From Flectobacillus longus (GTDB taxonomy: Bacteria; Bacteroidota; Bacteroidia; Cytophagales; Spirosomataceae): a DNA stretch of 64,000 bases. Shown piece after piece: positions 1 through 8,613 of the stretch (positions are counted from its first letter, which is position 1; each line of letters begins with the position of its first letter). Below the pieces are notes generated by a model. It made no database searches. It saw only the letters and a list, made by a program, of their open reading frames with translations, and was not told the DNA's origin. The stretch is from positions 124,001 to 188,000 of the forward strand of contig NZ_JASHIC010000004.1 in NCBI RefSeq assembly GCF_030056705.1, given 5' to 3'. The position numbers and the translations under genes were made by a program.

Positions 1-1241
1 GTAATGGCTGTATTAGGTATGGTAAAATTAATAAGCTCTGCACCAGTAATGGCTTCATTTTCAAGCATTACCTGTTTTTGATTAGGATTTTCTCCCAAAG
101 CTTTATTAAATGGTACTAATGCCACCGCTACCAAATCGGGGTGAGCTACCCAAGTACCGTCAAAACCAGTACTCGATTCGAGTTCCTTATCGGCGTTTAC
201 ACGCTCAAAAGCCATTTTATTGATAGCTTCGTCCTTACGGTTAGGTATAAACGCAGACATCCCTCCTATGGCATGAGCCTTGCGCTTGTGACAAGTTTGC
301 ACTAATAATTTTGCATAAGCACGCATAAATGGTACAGCCATAGTTACCTGCGCTCGATCGGGAAGAATACGCTCTGAAAATTGATGGAATTTTTTGATAC
401 AACTAAAAATATAATCCCAACGACCCGCATTGAGCGCTGCAATATGATTTCGGAGTTCATACAGAATCTCGTCCATCTCAAAAGCAGCCATAATCGTTTC
501 AATCAGTACTGTCACTTTGATTGTGCCTTGCGGAACTTCTAAGGTATCTTGTGCCGCTATAAATATATCATTCCATAGACGAGCTTCAAGATGGCTTTCC
601 ATTTTGGGTAAATAGAAATACGGACCGCTTCCACGTTTGATCAATTCCCAGGCATTATGAAAAAAATACAAACCAAAGTCAAAAATCGAAGCTGAAGCTG
701 GCTCTCCATCGATTAGCACGTGTTTTTCTTCCATGTGCCAACCACGAGGACGCACTTTCAAAACCGCTACGTTGGGATTTAGCGCATAAAATTTACCATT
801 ATCGGCCGTAAAATCTATTTGTTTACGAATAGCATCACGCAAATTAATTTGCCCTTCAATCACATTATTCCAAGAAGGTGTATTGGCATCCTCAAAATCA
901 GCCATGAAGACTTTTGCTCCAGAATTGAGCGCATTGATTACCATACGGCGATCTACGGGTCCCGTGATTTCGACACGACGGTCTTGTAAGTCTTGCGGAA
1001 TTGGGGCAACACTCCATTCAGCCTGACGAATCTCGGCAGTTTCTGGCAAAAAATCTGGCAAAATACCTTGATTGATTTGTTCTTGACGTAGAACACGACT
1101 ATTGAGCAAAGTCAAACGCTGGCGATTGAACATCCTTTGCAAATCACGCACAAAGGTCAATGCCTCTTTGGTCAGAATGGTCTCAAACTGCGGTGATACT
1201 TCTCCCAATATCTCCACTCCTTGAATTGAATGCTGATTCAT
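1..1241 (-). CDS. aceB: Malate synthase A, partial (3' end outside window)
   Basis: Malate synthase condenses glyoxylate with acetyl-CoA to give malate, the second step of the glyoxylate shunt, in the cytoplasm. Reading leftwards from an ATG at 1239-1241, 413 codons are open to the window edge; the family is usually about 530 residues, so roughly the last quarter is missing. The stretch containing [15 protein letters not shown] followed by [17 protein letters not shown] is characteristic of the A-type enzyme, as is the later [12 protein letters not shown]. It is divergent from the XRE-family regulator at 1612, which belongs to a group known to control glyoxylate and short-chain acyl-CoA genes. 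Isocitrate lyase would be expected nearby, probably beyond the left edge; that is inference. Confidence 0.95.
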   Translation of the reverse strand, partial: MNQHSIQGVEILGEVSPQFETILTKEALTFVRDLQRMFNRQRLTLLNSRVLRQEQINQGILPDFLPETAEIRQAEWSVAPIPQDLQDRRVEITGPVDRRMVINALNSGAKVFMADFEDANTPSWNNVIEGQINLRDAIRKQIDFTADNGKFYALNPNVAVLKVRPRGWHMEEKHVLIDGEPASASIFDFGLYFFHNAWELIKRGSGPYFYLPKMESHLEARLWNDIFIAAQDTLEVPQGTIKVTVLIETIMAAFEMDEILYELRNHIAALNAGRWDYIFSCIKKFHQFSERILPDRAQVTMAVPFMRAYAKLLVQTCHKRKAHAIGGMSAFIPNRKDEAINKMAFERVNADKELESSTGFDGTWVAHPDLVAVALVPFNKALGENPNQKQVMLENEAITGAELINFTIPNTAI

Positions 1242-1611
1242 GTCTTACTGGTGGTTTTGTTTTGTTATTTTCACAGCTACAAACGTTGGATTGTCTTTTC
1301 AATTAGGTAAAATAACAATACTCCGCTTTAGGCTTATCTTTTGGTTTTTTCTGGGTCTTAATGTTCAACTATCTGATGCGTTGGTTTTGCTTATTCAAGC
1401 CACATCTATCACATAAAGACAATATTTATTTTTTGTGAAAATTCGCTAAAGCTTTTATTTATATCTGATAAAAAAGAAATAACTTATTGCTGAACTTCGA
1501 AACAAAGTTAAAAATGCGAAATTTAAAAAACAAGCGAAATTTCGCTAAATTTTAATATTTCGTTATTTTCTTTAAAATTTTATATGTAATTTTGAAAAAA
1601 CAATAAACGAT
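1242..1611. promoter_or_regulatory. Divergent control region between aceB and the XRE regulator
   Basis: A 370-base gap between divergent start codons. It holds a perfect 14-base palindrome, AGCGAAATTTCGCT, at 1533-1546. A copy of GCGAAATTT lies 18 bases upstream at 1516-1524, and TTCGCTAAA occurs at both 1442-1450 and 1541-1549. Such clustered half-sites next to a RamB/ScfR-type regulator suggest an operator used for autoregulation and control of aceB. Binding is inferred from position and symmetry only. Confidence 0.5.
1587..1594 (+). promoter_or_regulatory. Candidate -7 promoter element (TAATTTTG)
   Basis: TAATTTTG matches the Bacteroidota -7 consensus TAnnTTTG and lies 17 bases before the ATG of the regulator at 1612. 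The palindromic operator candidate at 1533-1546 sits about 40 bases upstream of it, where a bound protein could affect polymerase. No convincing -33 TTTG was found. Confidence 0.45.
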
Positions 1612-3102
1612 ATGAGTGCAAATAGTGATAAAGTAAAAATAATCTTTGGCTTGAAAATCAGGCAGTTACGACTAGACAAAAAGCTCTCTTTGAGTGAAGT
1701 TGCAGAAAAATCTGGGTTATCTATCTCCTACTTGAACGAGATAGAAAAAGGGAAAAAATATCCGAAAACCGAAAAAATCATGGCTTTATCTGACGCTTTA
1801 GATATAGATTATGATTCGTTGGTATCCCTAAAATTGAGCAAACAGCTTGAACCAATCGCCGAGTTACTTAATTCGAATATCTTAACAGAACTCCCTTTAG
1901 AGATTTTTGGAGTCGAACCAGCCGACTTTATCGAACTAATGTCTGAGGCTCCTGCAAAAATTTCAGCCTTTATTAGTACGATTATCGAAATCAGCCGCAA
2001 CTATGATATGCGTGTCGAGCAGTTTTACTTTTCAGTATTACGCTCGTATCAGGAAATGTACGATAATTATTTTCCTGATATTGAAGAATCGGCACAGCAG
2101 TTTCGTAAACTTTTCGAAATCTCAGAAATCACCTCTCCTAACGATACTTTGTTATCTGATATTCTTCAAAATTTTTATGGATACCAAATCGAAGAATTCA
2201 CACGTGAAAGTCATCCTGATCTGATAACAATACGTTCGGTGTATAATCCAAAAACATCGAAATTGTTGGTTAATGGTGATTTAAGTCCCGAACAAAGAGC
2301 TTTTACTTTTGGTCGTGAATTAGGATACCAGTTTTTACAGCTAAAAAACCGACCATATATCTCATCAGTAATAGAAGTAAACTCTTTTGAACAAGTACTA
2401 AACAATTTCAAAGCATCCTACTTTGCAGGTGCAGTACTTATCAATAAAAATGTGTTGGTAGACCGTTTAACATATTTCTTTGCTAGTCCCAAATGGAATG
2501 GAGATATGATGTTGAGTATCATGAGATTGTTTAATGCAACGCCAGAGATGTTCTATCATCGCTTATCGAATTTGATGACAAGTCATTTCAAAATCAACAA
2601 TCTTTTCTTTTTGCGTTTTAATAATGAAGTAGACCATAAGCTGTTTTACTTGACCAAAGAAATGCACTTGGCTAAACTACATACACCTCATGGAACGGCA
2701 CTCAATGAGCACTATTGTCGTCGCTGGGTTTCATTGACTATCTTAAAGGATTTGGAAAAAATCCAAAAAGAAGAAGGCTACGATTCTGAAAAGGTACTGT
2801 GTAAGGCTCAAGTGTCAGAATATATCGATACCAATAATCATTATTTTGTGATGTCCTTAGCCAAACCTTCGCCACCCAACAAAAAAATGAATAGTAGTGT
2901 AACGCTTGGCTTTGCGATTGATGATAATCTTAGAAGCATGGCGCAATTTCTTAACGACCCAGCTTTGCCAAGACGAAAAGTCAACGAAACTTGTGAAAGA
3001 TGTGGTGCTGTAGATTGTACCGAACGTATGAAACCACCTTTGGTGCTTGACAAAAAACATTCGCTAGAACGACTCAAACAAGCGATTGCTTCGTTGGAGT
3101 AA
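1612..3102 (+). CDS. XRE-family transcription regulator of the RamB/ScfR/PccR type
   Basis: A 496-residue DNA-binding regulator. Residues about 11-65 are a Cro/C1-type helix-turn-helix (LRLDKKLSLSEVAEKSGLSI). The middle resembles the ImmA/IrrE peptidase fold, but the zinc-protease HExxH position reads RELGY (Arg235 and Tyr239), so protease activity is not expected. The C-terminus has a cysteine cluster (Cys461, Cys464, Cys469), like the tail of short-chain fatty-acyl regulators. Members of this family (RamB, PccR, ScfR) regulate acetate, glyoxylate-shunt or propionyl-CoA genes, which fits the divergent aceB and the acs/prpE genes downstream. The exact effector is unknown. Confidence 0.85.
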   Translation: MSANSDKVKIIFGLKIRQLRLDKKLSLSEVAEKSGLSISYLNEIEKGKKYPKTEKIMALSDALDIDYDSLVSLKLSKQLEPIAELLNSNILTELPLEIFGVEPADFIELMSEAPAKISAFISTIIEISRNYDMRVEQFYFSVLRSYQEMYDNYFPDIEESAQQFRKLFEISEITSPNDTLLSDILQNFYGYQIEEFTRESHPDLITIRSVYNPKTSKLLVNGDLSPEQRAFTFGRELGYQFLQLKNRPYISSVIEVNSFEQVLNNFKASYFAGAVLINKNVLVDRLTYFFASPKWNGDMMLSIMRLFNATPEMFYHRLSNLMTSHFKINNLFFLRFNNEVDHKLFYLTKEMHLAKLHTPHGTALNEHYCRRWVSLTILKDLEKIQKEEGYDSEKVLCKAQVSEYIDTNNHYFVMSLAKPSPPNKKMNSSVTLGFAIDDNLRSMAQFLNDPALPRRKVNETCERCGAVDCTERMKPPLVLDKKHSLERLKQAIASLE

Positions 3103-3592
3103 AGTGTTTATAGCTAAATTTCACATTCACAACTCACAATTCTACATTACTACCTAACGAGAAATAACTGAGTTATTTGTAGGTAAAGTGACCATAAACA
3201 ATTTTTTTTTGTCAAAAAACATGAAATTATAGACCCTTTTGTCTTTGTCTTGTACAACTTACAGATTCAACAAGTCGCAGACAATGAGAATTTTGAGAAT
3301 TGATTTGAGCTGTTAAGAGATTTTTTTTATTTCGACCTATCATAAAATGACAAAAATTTTATTTCTACCGAAAAAACATTTAGGTCAAATTATTCTTCGT
3401 TTTGTACAACGTTTCATGCTCGACTTTGGACAAAACAAATAATATTTCGATTATTATCCATTTTTAGAATAATATTTTGAATAAAACCTTTATTTCGGAT
3501 TTTTTCAGTAGAAAAAATAAGTATCCAAAAACTTTTATATTGTTGCTCAAATGATATATATTTGCTAACCGTAATATATCACAAAAAAATCT
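3103..3592. other. Intergenic region, 490 bases
   Basis: AT-rich, no supportable gene. At 3118-3150 it contains one arm of the word-like repeat family (CATTCACAACTCACAATTC) also seen at 7521-7567 and 54389-54451. Two TTGTACAA palindromes occur at 3250-3257 and 3402-3409. A TAGGTC/GACCTA inverted pair (3334-3339, 3381-3386) is short enough to be chance. Confidence 0.4.
3557..3564 (+). promoter_or_regulatory. Candidate -7 promoter element (TATATTTG)
   Basis: TATATTTG is an exact match to TAnnTTTG and lies 28 bases before the ATG at 3593. It probably drives the InsA-like gene. The nearest TTG upstream is at an unusually short spacing, so the -33 part is not defined. Confidence 0.45.
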
Positions 3593-4012
3593 ATGAAAAA
3601 CCCAAATTGCCCAAAGTGTGACTCATCTCTAGTCACCAAAAGCGGAGTTATCAAGGATAAGCAGCGCTTCAAGTGTAAATCTTGTAATTACAACTTTACC
3701 GTTGAGAAGCTAGGCAAAGGTATCTCCCAATACTATGTAATCAAGGCGCTTCAGCTATATATTGAGGGGGTTACCTACCGCGAAATTGAGCGATTATTGG
3801 GCGTATCACACGTTTCTGTGATGAATTGGGTAAAGAAATATCAAATAAAAGTACCAAAAGGAAACGAATACCACCCCACTTATAAAATACTGAATCACAA
3901 AGAATTAGCTGAATTTTATGCTAATAGAGAAAACCTCAAAGGAGCAGGTATGATTGTAACCGAATTAGGTGACAAGTTTATGCTTATCAAATGGGAAAGA
4001 CTAAAACATTAA
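3593..4012 (+). CDS. IS1 InsA-like zinc-finger/HTH protein, probably domesticated
   Basis: A 139-residue protein with a four-cysteine zinc finger (Cys6, Cys9, Cys28, Cys31; CPKC and CKSC) followed by a helix-turn-helix around residues 58-85 (TYREIERLLGVSHVSVMNW). This is the layout of InsA, the DNA-binding part of IS1 transposases. There is no DDE catalytic domain, no neighbouring insB, no inverted repeats around it, and it has its own promoter element and a strong terminator. I therefore infer a host regulator derived from a transposase rather than a live element. The C-terminal about 50 residues are unassigned. Its position directly before the porin/transporter genes suggests a local role, but nothing proves it. 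Confidence 0.75.
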   Translation: MKNPNCPKCDSSLVTKSGVIKDKQRFKCKSCNYNFTVEKLGKGISQYYVIKALQLYIEGVTYREIERLLGVSHVSVMNWVKKYQIKVPKGNEYHPTYKILNHKELAEFYANRENLKGAGMIVTELGDKFMLIKWERLKH

Positions 4013-4122
4013 ATAAAAATGATGGGTTTTTCAACGTTGATTTATTACTAAAAAAGCCACCTAGCCACCAATTTTATCATTTTTCGAAGAATAAAATAGC
4101 TTAAAAACTATACAAAAATTGC

Positions 4123-4160
4123 AAAACTATACCACTGCTATTGCTGGTATAGTTTTTTTT
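4123..4160 (+). terminator. Rho-independent terminator
   Basis: A perfect 12-base-pair stem (AAAACTATACCA with TGGTATAGTTTT), a 10-base loop and a run of eight T. It lies about 110 bases after the InsA-like gene and separates it from the porin. Confidence 0.85.
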
Positions 4161-4306
4161 ATGAGGTTTGTATCATAAACCAGTGCAAAAAAAGCACAGA
4201 ATATTACAACAAAACAAAACCATAGAGCTGTTTTTAGTTCTTTTTGAAAATACCCTCATAAGGCAATTTTATAACAAAACAAGACCACAAAAACCATTCT
4301 TCGATT

Positions 4307-5782
4307 ATGAAAAGATTTTTATTGTCGGTGCTAGGCACGGCTATTTGTACGTCTAGCATTGTTGCTCAAAGTAGCACAACCTCTAGTTCAACAACTGCGT
4401 CAACGCCAGCAAAAACAGAGGCTCCTGCTGAGCAAAAAGTGACAGTGTACGGATTTGTGAGAAATGACATTTATTATAATACAAGAAGAAATTTAGATTT
4501 AAGAGATGGCGTATTGGATGTGTATCCATCGGATGCTACCAACCTCCCAACTCGCTCAGGAACAACACTAACTCCTAATGGTAGCGACGATGGAAACGCT
4601 ATCCCACAACTTGGTTACTCGGCCATTGTTACAAGATTAGGAGTAAAATTCGGTGGCATAAGCGCTTTTGGAGCCAAAGCAAGTGGAGTATTAGAAACTG
4701 ACTTCTTTGGTATCACCAACGGAACGGCAGGAACATCGGGAGGAGGAACAGAAAACCTACTTCGCCTTCGTCACGCTTATGTAGCGTTGGATTGGAACAA
4801 AACACAATTATTGGTTGGGCAATATTGGAATCCAAATTTTATTCCAAAGTGCTTTCCTGGAACAGCCAACTTTAACACAGGTATTCCGTTCAATCCGTTC
4901 TCGTTTATACCACAAGTTCGCTTGACACACAAACTTTCGAACATTGTTTCATTTACAGGAATGTTGTTTGGCTACGACTTACAAGGATTTAGTCCAGCAG
5001 GTGCGTTTGGTTCAGGAACTGGTGTTGATGCTTACAAGTTTGCTACTACTCCATCATTTGCAGCGCAACTAGGTGTAGAAAACAAAAAGTTTTTGGCAAG
5101 CATCGGTCTAGAAGGAAATACAATTAGACCAAGAATTACTGATACACAAAACCCTAGTACAGGTGCTTGGGGAGGCACAGGCGCTCCGAATATTTCTAAG
5201 AATATTTCGACAAACCTATTTACCCTCAATTTGTTGGCTTATGCCAAATATACTTCCAATAATTTGACGGCGAAGTTTCATACAACGTACGGTCAAAGCT
5301 ATACTCAGTATGTTGGTTTAGGTGGTTTGGCTGAATATCGTAATGCCACCACTGGTGAGTGGAAATACGCAGCGCAAAATCAATGGAACCTTTGGGGTGA
5401 GCTGATTTCAACTAAATCAAAGAAAGTACAACCTGCTGTATTTGTGGGATATATGAAAAACCTAGGTTTGTCAGATGCTATTAACAAATCTGATATTCAA
5501 AGTGGTAGCTTAGCATTCTTAGGAAGAGGTATCAGTGCTACAAGAACTTTTGACAGCATGTTTAGATTAGCACCAAGAGTTGATTTTTATTCAGGCAAAA
5601 TGAAGTTTGCACTTGAATACGAAATCACATCTATGAACTGGGCAGATGTAGACGGCACTGTACCAGATGCAGTAGGAACATTACCAAGTAGCATCTCATT
5701 CAAGCCTGCAAGTGGTGATTTAGCTCGTTCGTTTACAGCAACAAACCATCGTTTACAAGCAGTAGTAGTATATAATTTCTAA
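4307..5782 (+). CDS. Outer-membrane beta-barrel porin
   Basis: A 491-residue secreted protein. Residues 1-20 form a signal peptide ending in SIVAQ, followed by a Ser/Thr/Pro/Ala-rich linker to about residue 45. The remainder is rich in alternating amphipathic strands, starting with VTVYGFVRNDIYYNTR, and ends in an aromatic residue (VVVYNF), as barrel proteins do. It resembles DcaP-like porins in layout, though I cannot assign the family firmly. It is followed 120 bases later by an MFS symporter, so a role in passing small organic acids across the outer membrane is likely but inferred. Confidence 0.75.
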   Translation: MKRFLLSVLGTAICTSSIVAQSSTTSSSTTASTPAKTEAPAEQKVTVYGFVRNDIYYNTRRNLDLRDGVLDVYPSDATNLPTRSGTTLTPNGSDDGNAIPQLGYSAIVTRLGVKFGGISAFGAKASGVLETDFFGITNGTAGTSGGGTENLLRLRHAYVALDWNKTQLLVGQYWNPNFIPKCFPGTANFNTGIPFNPFSFIPQVRLTHKLSNIVSFTGMLFGYDLQGFSPAGAFGSGTGVDAYKFATTPSFAAQLGVENKKFLASIGLEGNTIRPRITDTQNPSTGAWGGTGAPNISKNISTNLFTLNLLAYAKYTSNNLTAKFHTTYGQSYTQYVGLGGLAEYRNATTGEWKYAAQNQWNLWGELISTKSKKVQPAVFVGYMKNLGLSDAINKSDIQSGSLAFLGRGISATRTFDSMFRLAPRVDFYSGKMKFALEYEITSMNWADVDGTVPDAVGTLPSSISFKPASGDLARSFTATNHRLQAVVVYNF

Positions 5783-5816
5783 AATCACTTTTACAAAAAA
5801 TTGTAAAGCAAAGCCA

Positions 5817-5847
5817 GAGGGGCTGAGCGCGTAGAACTAAGCCCCTC
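5817..5847 (+). other. Hairpin between porin and MFS transporter
   Basis: GAGGGGCT pairs with AGCCCCTC across a 15-base loop. No T run follows, so it is more likely an mRNA-stabilising or partial-termination hairpin than a full terminator. This would let the porin be made in excess over the downstream transporter. A smaller hairpin (TTTACA/TGTAAA) precedes it at about 5790-5807. Confidence 0.55.
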
Positions 5848-5902
5848 AAACTTCCACTTTACCCTAAATCAAAGTATTAACCCCGTTTAACCATTAGCAA
5901 CT

Positions 5903-7465
5903 ATGTCAGAAAAGAAATCTACCGCAGGACTAGCATCCATCATTGGAGCTTCATCGGTTGGAACCCTCATCGAATGGTATGACTTTTATATCTTCGGAAG
6001 CTTAGCTACTATTATCTCAACACAATTTTTTCCAAAAGACAACCCAACAGCAGCATTTTTATCGACACTTGCCACTTTTGCTGCTGGCTTTGTAGTTCGT
6101 CCTTTTGGTGCGCTTTTCTTCGGTCGTCTTGGTGACTTGATTGGCCGTAAATATACCTTCATGGTAACACTCGTACTAATGGGTGGAGCTACTTTTGCCA
6201 TTGGTTGTGTACCTGGCTACGAAACGATTGGTTTCTTTGCACCTTTATTGGTACTTGTACTTCGTTTGTTACAAGGTTTGGCACTTGGTGGTGAGTATGG
6301 TGGTGCTGCCACGTATGTAGCAGAACATGCACCTGCCAACGAAAAAGGATTTTGGACATCTTGGATTCAAATTACAGCAACAGCAGGTTTGTTTATCTCA
6401 TTGGCAGTAATTTTGATTACTCAGTCTTCATTAGGTAAAGAAAAATTCGAAGATTGGGGATGGAGAGTTCCGTTTTGGGTATCAATCATCATGGTATATG
6501 TATCGGTTTTGATTCGTAAAAATATGCACGAGTCTCCTTTATTTGCGAAAGCAAAAGCAGAAGGTAAGACTTCAGCCAACCCATTGAAAGAGTCGTTTGG
6601 TAATAAATACAATTTCAAATATGTTTTGCTTGCATTATTTGGTGCTACGATGGGTCAAGGGGTGATTTGGTACACTGGTCAGTTCTACGCGCAGACCTTC
6701 TTGTTGAAAATTTGTAATATCGATTTCCAACAAGCCAACACCCTTTTGATTATCGCTTTGATGATGGGTACTCCATTCTTTGTATTTTTTGGATGGTTAT
6801 CTGACAAAATTGGCCGTAAAGGAATTATGTTGACAGGTATGTTATTAGGTGTACTTTGCTACCGTCCTATTTACGAGAAAATTTACCAAACAGCCAACAT
6901 CAAGAACAAAGAAGAAATATCAGCTAAAACTACTGAAGAAGTTAAACGTGCTTTGGTAGAAGGTACATCAGATTCTTTGATTACAACGACTGTGACAAAA
7001 GAATACACAGACGGTACAAAATATAAAGAAGTGAAAAAAGTAACGGTATTGGCAGACGCATCAAAAGAAGCTCCAAAACCTGATGTTGTTAAAACTGTAA
7101 AATTGAACGAAGGCGACAAGTGGACAATGATTTGGATGGTATTTGTACAGTTATTGTTTGTAACTATGGCTTATGGTCCAATTGCAGCGTTCTTGGTAGA
7201 AATGTTCCCTGTAAAAATCCGCTACACGTCTATGTCATTACCATACCACATTGGTAACGGTGTATTCGGAGGTTTGATGCCAGCGATTGCTACTTACTTA
7301 GTATCAAAAGCAAAAGATGCTAACGAAGCAGCAGAAAAAGCAGGTCAGACTGTAGTAAATGCTCAACCTTACTTAGAAGGCTTGAAATACCCAATGTTGA
7401 TTGCAGGTATCTGTTTTGTAATCGGCTTGTTGTATATCAAAGAGAAAAAAGGAGGAGTAGAGTAA
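5903..7465 (+). CDS. MFS transporter, metabolite:H+ symporter (MHS/ProP-like) family
   Basis: A 520-residue inner-membrane transporter with about 12 membrane helices. The MHS hallmarks are present: SVGTLIEWYDFYIFG at the start, GRLGDLIGRKYTF between helices 2 and 3, and LALGGEYGGAATYVAEHAP in helix 4. Family members carry organic acids, proline/betaine or similar solutes with protons. Between the second-half helices there is a hydrophilic Lys/Thr/Glu-rich insert of roughly 75 residues (about 325-405), longer than in ProP. The neighbourhood (porin, acetate sensor-like kinase, prpE, acs) suggests an acetate, propionate or dicarboxylate substrate; this is inference. Confidence 0.85.
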   Translation: MSEKKSTAGLASIIGASSVGTLIEWYDFYIFGSLATIISTQFFPKDNPTAAFLSTLATFAAGFVVRPFGALFFGRLGDLIGRKYTFMVTLVLMGGATFAIGCVPGYETIGFFAPLLVLVLRLLQGLALGGEYGGAATYVAEHAPANEKGFWTSWIQITATAGLFISLAVILITQSSLGKEKFEDWGWRVPFWVSIIMVYVSVLIRKNMHESPLFAKAKAEGKTSANPLKESFGNKYNFKYVLLALFGATMGQGVIWYTGQFYAQTFLLKICNIDFQQANTLLIIALMMGTPFFVFFGWLSDKIGRKGIMLTGMLLGVLCYRPIYEKIYQTANIKNKEEISAKTTEEVKRALVEGTSDSLITTTVTKEYTDGTKYKEVKKVTVLADASKEAPKPDVVKTVKLNEGDKWTMIWMVFVQLLFVTMAYGPIAAFLVEMFPVKIRYTSMSLPYHIGNGVFGGLMPAIATYLVSKAKDANEAAEKAGQTVVNAQPYLEGLKYPMLIAGICFVIGLLYIKEKKGGVE

Positions 7466-7573
7466 TGGCTGTAGGCTATTAGCTCTAGGCTTTAGGCAAA
7501 AATGACTCTTTGGTATTAATGCTGAATTGCGAATTGTGAGTTTTGAAATTTACATTCACAATTCAGCACTCAT
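7464..7573. repeat. Word-like intergenic repeats forming a hairpin
   Basis: Just after the MFS stop codon are stuttering words (TAGGCTATTAGCTCTAGGC). These are followed by an imperfect hairpin: GCTGAATTGCGAA (7521-7533) pairs with TTCACAATTCAGC (7555-7567) with one mismatch. The second word set recurs at 54389-54451, and the TAGGCTTTAGGC word recurs at 62620-62649. Confidence 0.6.
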
Positions 7574-7620
7574 ACTTAACTAATAACTTCTATTGAATAC
7601 ATTCTAAATTTTTATACAAA

Positions 7621-7848
7621 ATGGACGGAATTAAAAAAATTTTAGGTATCGTATGGATAGTCCTCGGTATCGCAGCCGCATGGTTTGGCATCACAGTCTT
7701 AGGCCTTCCTAAATTAGGTTCAGGTAAACAAGATGATTTGGTATTTGGTATCATCATTATGTTTATTTTGACACCAATTATCACAGGAGGTTTGTTGATT
7801 TTCGGAAAATACGCTCTTCAAGGAGAATTTAGCGAAGAAAACGCATAA
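7621..7848 (+). CDS. Small two-helix membrane protein (DUF6814-like)
   Basis: A 75-residue protein with two predicted membrane helices (about 5-28 and 41-63) and a short acidic tail. From memory it resembles a small Bacteroidota family (DUF6814) found next to MFS transporters; this should be confirmed by a profile search. Its position 155 bases after the MFS gene suggests an accessory subunit or stabiliser for that transporter. No catalytic motifs are visible. Confidence 0.7.
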   Translation: MDGIKKILGIVWIVLGIAAAWFGITVLGLPKLGSGKQDDLVFGIIIMFILTPIITGGLLIFGKYALQGEFSEENA

Positions 7849-8388
7849 TTCACAACAAATCTTTTAGGCTTTCACAAAAATGTATTGGTGTAAAGCGTTT
7901 AGATTTTAAACGACTTTACACCATTAACAAAACATAAAATAGTTTTTAGGGATAGATGAGTTGAGTAATGTATGTCAATGAAGTCATTTTTGGCTCTTGA
8001 CATACATTCTTAGTTTATGGGGATACTACTTTCCAAAAACTCTACCAACTTAGCTAAGTAATTGTCTATTTTTTATTGATTAAGTCTCATTTCTTATTAT
8101 TTTGCTTGACACAATAACTAATTATGTATATATACTCAATATAGCCCTATAAAAGCTATTTGACAACTCAGTTTTCCTCAATAAAACGGTATTTTGGGGG
8201 AATTTGAATCATCAAATCTCTAGTTGAAGTATATTTCTGGTAAATTGGTAATGATGCAAATAAATTAAATAGACAAATGAAGCAATAAAATATAGGTCAG
8301 AGAAGACATTTTAAACGACAAAGAATACTTGTCAGCAATTTGCTTCTATTGACGATATTATAGCAATTCGACCATATTTCTAAAAAAC
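7849..8388. other. Intergenic region with two inverted repeats, 540 bases
   Basis: No gene seen. At 7887-7922 a two-part stem (GGTGTAAAG/CTTTACACC, then CGTTTA/TAAACG) ends the upstream gene but lacks a T run. At 7967-7978 and 7997-8008 a perfect 12-base inverted repeat (AATGTATGTCAA/TTGACATACATT) flanks 18 bases. The remainder up to the DUF3311-like gene is AT-rich without a clear TAnnTTTG element. Confidence 0.5.
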
Positions 8389-8613
8389 ATGAAAGAATCA
8401 CTAAAAGAGCAAAGACTTTTTATCATAAGTTGCTTGTTTTTACTGCTATACAACTTCCCGATTATTTCCATTTTTAATTTGGAGACCCAAATAGCAGGCA
8501 TCCCAAGCCTATTTTTATATGTTTTTGTACTTTGGCTGATTTTGATTGTGGTCATTTATTTGAATGTCAGAGAGCTAAACAAAAACCAAGACAATTCGAA
8601 TCACGATGAATAG
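8389..8613 (+). CDS. Small DUF3311-like membrane protein, partner of the SLC5 kinase
   Basis: A 74-residue protein with two membrane helices (about 12-29 and 38-61) and a charged tail. Its layout and the segment ending IAGIPSLFLYVFVLWLILI resemble the small DUF3311 proteins encoded directly before sodium:solute symporters. It overlaps the next gene by 8 bases, implying translational coupling. It probably assists assembly or function of the symporter half of the downstream kinase. No enzymatic motif is present. Confidence 0.75.
   Translation: MKESLKEQRLFIISCLFLLLYNFPIISIFNLETQIAGIPSLFLYVFVLWLILIVVIYLNVRELNKNQDNSNHDE

Noticed and set aside
3593-4012. InsA-like gene considered as an active IS1 element
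   Set aside because: No insB or DDE domain and no terminal inverted repeats were found near it.
5817-5847. Hairpin between porin and MFS genes considered as a full terminator
   Set aside because: The stem is strong but no T run follows, so it is listed as a hairpin only.
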